Part shown: positions 47,359 through 51,866 of the stretch, piece by piece
Layout: the number at the start of each line of letters is the position of its first letter
Position numbering within the stretch: the stretch's first letter is position 1
Assembly: GCA_046545575.1 (NCBI GenBank)
Contig: JBKGZM010000006.1
Span: 1-51,866 of the forward strand
Origin: JAGXOF01 sp046545575
GTDB lineage: Bacteria; Chloroflexota; Dehalococcoidia; SZUA-161; SpSt-899
Direction of reading: 5' to 3'
DNA length: 51,866 nucleotides
Program-made: the position numbers and the translations under genes
The notes under the pieces: generated by a model
Seen by the model: the letters and a program-made list of their open reading frames with translations, nothing else
Told to the model about the DNA's origin: nothing
The model's database searches: none

Positions 47359-48225
47359 CTAGCGGCCAAATATACCCCGTGGTATCACAGCCAATACCAC
47401 CAGTACCATAGTGTAAGCGAGGAGCATCTGCGCGGCGAGACCAAAGAAATATCCACCAATAGTTTGGGTCAAGCCGAAGGCTATACCCGCTACAAAGGTC
47501 CCCACTATGCTCCCCATACCCCCCAATACCACAACCCCAAGGGCGATTATCAGGAAGGATGTCCCCGAACCTGGGGTGAAGGGGAAGGTCAATCCTAAGA
47601 AAATACCAGCTATGGCTGCAAATGCCGTAGCGATGCCGAAGGTAAATGCATAAACCTGGTCGGTATTTATTCCCATCAAGTGAGCTGCCCTTCTATCCTG
47701 GGCAGCCGCCCTTATAGCCCTGCCGAGATAGGTTTTCTTCAGGAACACATGCAAAAAAAGCATGACTAATATAGCAACGATAAAATCCAGCAGGTAAACT
47801 AGCGGGAAATGGACCGGCCCCATACTCACACTCTCTAAGGCATAAGGGGTCGTTAACCCCCTGGACATAGGAGACCAGACAAGCTGATAGACATTCTGCA
47901 GGATTATGGAAAGACCGAATGCGATTATCAACGTGGCGTCCATCGATATCTTGAACGCCCGGTTCAAGAGGAATTTTTGAATGGCAAAGCCCACAGCAAA
48001 AAGGAGTGGTATACCCAAAACCAAGCTCAAAATGGGGTCTATCCCCAGCACGGTCATCGCAACATATCCAAAATAACTGCCCAATATAACCAGATCGCCG
48101 TGGGCTATGTTTATTTCCTTTACGACCCCGAAAATCAGGGATAGCCCGAGAGCAATGACCGCATACAACCCTCCTAATAGTATCCCCATTACTATAGGAG
48201 TAGCTAAATCAGATAATATTGACAT
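47359..48225 (-). CDS. LivH-type ABC transporter permease
   Basis: A 288-residue permease with IVMGILLGGLYAVIALGLSLIFG, EINIAHGDLVILGSYFGY and KTYLGRAIRAAAQDRRAAHL, the last being the coupling segment for the ATPase. The C-terminus (AQMLLAYTMVLVVLAVIPRG) is usual. It lies 7 bases ahead of LivM. Forms the translocation pore with it; the imported solute is unknown. Confidence 0.93.
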   Translation of the reverse strand: MSILSDLATPIVMGILLGGLYAVIALGLSLIFGVVKEINIAHGDLVILGSYFGYVAMTVLGIDPILSLVLGIPLLFAVGFAIQKFLLNRAFKISMDATLIIAFGLSIILQNVYQLVWSPMSRGLTTPYALESVSMGPVHFPLVYLLDFIVAILVMLFLHVFLKKTYLGRAIRAAAQDRRAAHLMGINTDQVYAFTFGIATAFAAIAGIFLGLTFPFTPGSGTSFLIIALGVVVLGGMGSIVGTFVAGIAFGLTQTIGGYFFGLAAQMLLAYTMVLVVLAVIPRGIFGR

Positions 48226-48246
48226 TGATACACCACTCTGCCAACT

Positions 48247-48966
48247 TTAAGTACCAAAATAGGCCTTCTTGACCTTTTCGTCTTCCCGAAGTTGCGCGGT
48301 AGGCCCGCTCAACACGACGCGCCCCGCCTCCATGATATATGCCCTATCCGCCTCAATAAGACTTTTCCTGGCGTTCTGTTCGACAAAGAGAATAGTAATG
48401 CCTGTTTCCCTGATTTCCCGTAAGGCCCTGTACAAGTCATTGACCAAAAAGGGAGCAAGGCCCAAAGACATCTCATCGAGGAGCATAAGTTTTGGGTCTG
48501 CCATCAATCCCCTTCCTAAAGCCAACATCTGTTGCTCCCCTCCGCTCAGTGTTTTCGCCAACTGATCCTTTCTCTCCTCTACTCGTGGGAAAAGTTGGTA
48601 TATCCGTTGCAGATTATCATCCCTCTTCGATCGTGCCCTGCGAGTGTAAGAGCCTATTACGAGGTTCTCCAAAACAGTCATATCGGGGAAAACCCTTCTT
48701 CCTTCCGGAACCTGGGAAATACCCATATCAACTACCTTAAAGGGACTAAGAGCGCTGATATCCTTTCCCTCAAATTCAATATGCCCACTTGCGGGATGCA
48801 CCAGGCCCGATATCGTATCCAGCAGTGTCGATTTACCGGAGCCATTGGCACCAATGATAGCGACAATCTCCCCTGGTTGAATTGCCAAAGACACATCCCA
48901 CAGGGCCTGGAAGCTCCCATGAAATGCATCTATATTGCTAATGTTCAGCAGTATTTCCTCAGACAT
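48247..48966 (-). CDS. LivF-type ABC transporter ATPase
   Basis: A 239-residue ATPase: Walker A IIGANGSGKST, signature KTLSGGEQQMLALGRGLM, Walker B LMLLDEMSLGLAP and LFVEQNARKSLIEADRAYIM. The MSLGLAP variant is standard in LivF. It pairs with the LivG-type gene 50 bases upstream. Start at ATG 48966 (MSEEILLNISN). Confidence 0.93.
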   Translation of the reverse strand: MSEEILLNISNIDAFHGSFQALWDVSLAIQPGEIVAIIGANGSGKSTLLDTISGLVHPASGHIEFEGKDISALSPFKVVDMGISQVPEGRRVFPDMTVLENLVIGSYTRRARSKRDDNLQRIYQLFPRVEERKDQLAKTLSGGEQQMLALGRGLMADPKLMLLDEMSLGLAPFLVNDLYRALREIRETGITILFVEQNARKSLIEADRAYIMEAGRVVLSGPTAQLREDEKVKKAYFGT

Positions 48967-49016
48967 TTACCAACTGAGACTCTCCAGTGTATTTGAGCAA
49001 GCTTATAACATCCCTT

Positions 49017-49748
49017 TTATACCGCCTCACCCAGATAGGCCTCAATCACCTTCTTGTCTTCCATTACATCCTTCGGCAAACCTTCGGTGAGTTTCTCCCC
49101 CTTATCCATCACTACAATCCTGTCGACTGTCTTAACCATTACTCTCATTACATGTTCAATTAGTATATAGGTTACTCCTTGCGCACGTACCCGCTGCAAT
49201 ATCTCCAGCATCTTAGGAACCTCCTCCTCAGTCAACCCAGCAGCTACCTCATCAAGCAAAAGCACCGTTGGATTAGTAGCCAGAGCCCTGGCCAATTCAA
49301 GTCGCTTCAGCGTTATCGCCGCCATATCTCTGGCAAACATATCTTTCTTTTCAGAAAGCCCGACCATATCAAGTATCCTAATGGCCTCACGTTCAGCATC
49401 ATCTTTACCAAGGCCTCTCGCATATTCTGCGGCCACCATGATGTTCTGCTGCACGCTTAAATTCACAAATGGCTGGGGGACTTGATACGTTCGAGCGATG
49501 CCACTTCGGCAAACTCTATACGGAGCCATCCCTGTGATGTTACGCCCCTTGAACTTTATCGTACCTGAATTCGGCCTGTATTCACCAGCTATGATGTTCA
49601 ATAACGTGGACTTGCCAGCACCGTTTGGCCCCATCAACCCAATCGCCTCACCCGGTTGTACATCAAAACTCATATCTTTAACCGCGGACAAGCCACCAAA
49701 ATGAATACCTACCTCTGCAACCGCAAGAATAGGCGCTTCCATATCCAT
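49017..49748 (-). CDS. LivG-type ABC transporter ATPase
   Basis: About 243 residues: FGGLSAVKDMSFDVQPGEAIG, Walker A LMGPNGAGKST, YQVPQPFVNLSVQQNIMVAA, KRLELARALATNPTVLLLDE and a C-terminal VIEAYLGEAV, which is the LivG tail. The start is not certain: ATG 49748 and 49742 both lie close to a weak AAGGG. It is the first gene of the four-gene importer block. The 436-base region upstream is described separately. Confidence 0.92.
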   Translation of the reverse strand: MDMEAPILAVAEVGIHFGGLSAVKDMSFDVQPGEAIGLMGPNGAGKSTLLNIIAGEYRPNSGTIKFKGRNITGMAPYRVCRSGIARTYQVPQPFVNLSVQQNIMVAAEYARGLGKDDAEREAIRILDMVGLSEKKDMFARDMAAITLKRLELARALATNPTVLLLDEVAAGLTEEEVPKMLEILQRVRAQGVTYILIEHVMRVMVKTVDRIVVMDKGEKLTEGLPKDVMEDKKVIEAYLGEAV

Positions 49749-49865
49749 CAACCCTTAATTTCTTTTAACCGATTTCCCCCCTGGCAAAATGGCAGAGGTC
49801 ATTGCCGATGAATCGCCGCGGGCAAATCCTACCCACGAGCACACATACGCAAACATATTTCTCTC

Positions 49866-49894
49866 GGACAGGGCACCAGTACTGGGCCCTGTCC
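49866..49894. terminator. GC-rich hairpin in the gap before the importer operon
   Basis: GGACAGGGC (49866-49874) pairs with GCCCTGTCC (49886-49894), and the interior CCAGTACTGG is itself palindromic. On the minus strand it lies just behind the frameshifted ORF ending at 49915, so it probably ends the transcript of the cupin gene. The T-run is poor. Confidence 0.5.
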
Positions 49895-49914
49895 GGTCTA
49901 TTCATAGGCAACAT

Positions 49915-50179
49915 CTAATTCCCACAAACAGGGAAAACTAACTTGCCCTCAAGAGCCATGCCCCTATAATACACGAAGCTACAACAAGGGAAGAACAGCA
50001 AGTCTGTAAACAATATCACCCTCCCCCCATCTTCCAGACGATCTTCAATTGCCAATGCGAGAAGGGTATACCTGTCTTTCTATATGTTTTACAACTTGCT
50101 TCTCAAGCTCCGAGGAGATCACGCACATACCACTCCCTTTGGGAAAGACCTGAGTATACAATTTTGTAAGGGGAGACAC
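49915..50179 (-). pseudogene. possible frameshifted small ORF behind the cupin gene
   Basis: The region after the cupin stop codes, in the frame starting at GTG 50179, for SPLTKLYTQVFPKGSGMCVI then SSELEKQVVKHIERQV; after a one-base shift near 50070-50080 it continues YTLLALAIEDRLEDGGRVIL, FTDLLFFPCCSFVYYRGMAL and EGKLVFPVCGN to a TAG at 49915. The residue mix looks protein-like in both halves and both are closed by neither stops nor rare codons until the shift. The length is 88 codons plus one base. The start lies 9 bases after the cupin gene. I know no family. It may be a decayed gene, a sequencing error or chance. Confidence 0.38.
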
Positions 50180-50187
50180 AAGAACTG

Positions 50188-50646
50188 TTATTTCTTTTCC
50201 CCTCCGTAACCAGCCGGTGCCGCTTCAGCGAGGGTGCCCGCCCCCATTATTATTGTCATCTGCAGATGAGGCCGGCTAACGCCCTTCCAGGTAAGAGGAC
50301 CATGTACTACTCCAGCAGGCACGTAGAGAGCTGAGGTCTTATTGATTCTAAGCGGCTCGCCTCCTACCACAAACTCTATTTCGCCACCGAGGTCTTCCGG
50401 GTTTTTGGGATCTCCCCCGATATGCAGGACATACTCGTCAGACTTCTCGTGAACATGCTCAGGTATATGAGGGTTGGGGTCAGGCATATCCCATACCCAG
50501 CCCATTTCGATATACACATTACTGCTGGGCACAAGCTCCTGGCTCATAAACGTCATTGTAGGATACTGCCGTCCTTTGATCTCACCATATACGGTTCCCA
50601 CCTCATACTTCGGATTCTGTACCAGATTATTACTATACTTACCCAT
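50188..50646 (-). CDS. cupin-domain protein
   Basis: A 152-residue single-domain cupin. Metal-binding motif 1 is HIPEHVHEKSDEYVLHIGG, and motif 2 is the later segment LYVPAGVVHGPLTWKGVSRP. The opening is helical and hydrophilic (YSNNLVQNPKYEVGTVYGE). An AAAGGAG site precedes the ATG. Such cupins include dioxygenases, isomerases and sugar-binding proteins; nothing here settles the reaction. It lies between the SDR and the importer genes, so it may handle the same substrate. Confidence 0.88.
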   Translation of the reverse strand: MGKYSNNLVQNPKYEVGTVYGEIKGRQYPTMTFMSQELVPSSNVYIEMGWVWDMPDPNPHIPEHVHEKSDEYVLHIGGDPKNPEDLGGEIEFVVGGEPLRINKTSALYVPAGVVHGPLTWKGVSRPHLQMTIIMGAGTLAEAAPAGYGGEKK

Positions 50647-50762
50647 TTCTACTTCTCCTTTCTAAACTTAGATCTAAAAACACTCTCCACCAAAAATTAA
50701 CCAATATTAACCATCTCCAGTATCCTTAATAACCCACCCCCTTTCTCAATTTCTAGGCTGTT

Positions 50763-50790
50763 ACTATAACCCTGCTTCTGAGAAAGTCAA
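50763..50790 (-). promoter_or_regulatory. candidate promoter of the cupin gene
   Basis: On the minus strand TTGACT (50790-50785), a 16-base spacer and TATAGT (50768-50763). It would start a transcript about 110 bases before the cupin ATG. The rest of the 50647-50879 gap shows no gene. Confidence 0.5.
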
Positions 50791-50879
50791 CGGTTCATTG
50801 CCTTAACCCGGTATAGCTTTCTCATTAAGCACCTCATATCATCCAGCAGTAAGCTCCTTGAGCACCAGCCTGAGCTCTC

Positions 50880-51704
50880 CTAATCGACAAGCCCCCCTCT
50901 CCTGAGGGCTGCCATTATCGACGCACCAACAACGTCAACCACAGCAGTTCCGCCATCAATGGGAATAACAGCACCGGTCATAAAGGACGAATCATCGCTG
51001 GCCAGGTAACTGCAAAGTCCGCCGATTTCGGGTGACTCAGCGAAGCGGTGAAGGGGTATCTCCGTTGCGATCTGATTAATGAAGGTATCGGGTTCTATGC
51101 CCAGCATCTGCCCGAACTGACCAAAGTCTTTCCTCGTCATATCCGTTTTGACGCCACCCGGGCAGACGGCGTTGCAGCGGATGTTATGACGCCCGTAATC
51201 CAGAGCTATCTGCTGAGAAAGCATAATCAGGCCCGCTTTTGAGCTGCAATAGGCCGGATAACTGGGCAAGCAGCGCATCCCACCAAGTGAAGCTATATTT
51301 ATGATGGATCCCCCACCAGCCTTGATCATATGCGGTATTACCTCTTTTATGAGCAGGAAAGGACCAGTAAGGTTTACCCCGATAACTTCCTGCCACAGCT
51401 GGGAATCAAGCTCGGCAGCGGGAGCTGGATGGTTTGTGCCTGCATTGTTCACCAGCACATCTATCTTGCCGCCAAAGTTAACCGTCTCCTCCACAACGCG
51501 CTTTACATCATCCTCCTTTGACACATCTCCTGAGCATATCTTTACCGTCCCGGAGGGGAGTGATTGAGCCACATTGTCCAGCAGCTCTTTCCGGCGGCCA
51601 GTGATACAGACCTTGGCTCCATCCTCAACAAATCGCTTGGCGATAGCAGCACCAAGACCGGTACCTCCTCCAGTGATAAGTGCTACCTTTCCTTTGATAT
51701 CCAT
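50880..51704 (-). CDS. short-chain dehydrogenase/reductase
   Basis: A 274-residue classical SDR from ATG 51704, which has a TTAGGAGATG site; a longer frame to 51842 lacks support. NAD(P) motif TGGGTGLGAAIAKRF, then VLVNNAGTNHPAPA and the catalytic block SIINIASLGG...YPAYCSSKAGL with the YxxxK pair, and PGGVKTDMTRKDF. It oxidises an alcohol or reduces a ketone; the FabG-like sequence does not fix the substrate. The 160 bases beyond its start up to the window edge show no further gene. Confidence 0.92.
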   Translation of the reverse strand: MDIKGKVALITGGGTGLGAAIAKRFVEDGAKVCITGRRKELLDNVAQSLPSGTVKICSGDVSKEDDVKRVVEETVNFGGKIDVLVNNAGTNHPAPAAELDSQLWQEVIGVNLTGPFLLIKEVIPHMIKAGGGSIINIASLGGMRCLPSYPAYCSSKAGLIMLSQQIALDYGRHNIRCNAVCPGGVKTDMTRKDFGQFGQMLGIEPDTFINQIATEIPLHRFAESPEIGGLCSYLASDDSSFMTGAVIPIDGGTAVVDVVGASIMAALRRGGLVD

Positions 51705-51866
51705 ATATTCATCTCCTAACAAAGATTTTCCTGCTATAATTCCAAGCGCAGCCCTGTCCTCAAGCTGGCTTTTTAGACTTCCCCGGACCAAATGCAGAGA
51801 AATCCAGGTCATAAAACTGTTTGCATGTAAGGAAGTACCCATAGTGAGAGCCGCCCAAATATAGTT

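Overview
The window looks like a chromosomal piece of an uncultured, strictly anaerobic, probably single-membraned bacterium. The best guess is Chloroflexota, class Dehalococcoidia. This rests on inference: lipoprotein-type exported enzymes, a complete corrinoid-salvage locus (btuFCD, cbiZ, cbiB, cobD, cobQ, cobT, cobS) without corrin-ring synthesis, separate MetF and MetV methylene-tetrahydrofolate reductase subunits, a heliorhodopsin gene, and many ferredoxin-type proteins. No rRNA or tRNA gene was seen.

Region 1 (1-3.7 kb). A near-consensus promoter drives a heliorhodopsin gene interrupted by a one-base frameshift, followed by a flavin split-barrel protein. Converging on them are two exported lipoproteins, MsrB and MsrA. 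MsrA has an in-frame TGA exactly at the catalytic cysteine with a SECIS-like hairpin behind it, so it is probably a selenoprotein. A VapBC toxin-antitoxin pair follows, with its operator and an attC-like site directly behind vapC.

Region 2 (3.8-27.6 kb). More than thirty genes lie on the minus strand, many overlapping by ATGA. They include NuoE/F/G-like NADH-oxidising subunits without a hydrogenase, three flavin disulfide-reductase-type enzymes, MetF and MetV, a NifU-like scaffold, Mrp, CooC-like and two MinD ATPases with inserted ferredoxins, four NifX-like proteins, a cluster of Gly-rich DUF5320-type proteins, several small Fe-S proteins, DUF1847, DUF134, a primary-type sigma factor and PEBP. 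Several of these otherwise unrelated proteins end in the same kind of coiled coil. I read the region as a metallocluster assembly and electron-delivery system linked to C1 metabolism; its exact product is unknown.

Region 3 (27.6-42.4 kb). A Fur-type regulator and argB (minus strand) precede the corrinoid locus (plus strand): BtuF, CbiZ, a DUF71 ATP-pyrophosphatase, BtuC, a thiouridylase-like protein, BtuD, CbiB, CobD, CobQ, CobT and CobS. It has been invaded by a RAYT transposase with flanking REP hairpins, a toxin-antitoxin island with broken remnants, several repeat families, and a palindrome inserted in frame inside cbiB.

Region 4 (42.5-51.9 kb). A phenylacetate-CoA-ligase-type enzyme, a branched-chain amino-acid-type ABC transporter (binding protein, LivM, LivH, LivF, LivG), a DUF169 protein, a cupin with a frameshifted small ORF behind it, and an SDR oxidoreductase. 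This looks like uptake and activation of a small organic acid, substrate unknown.
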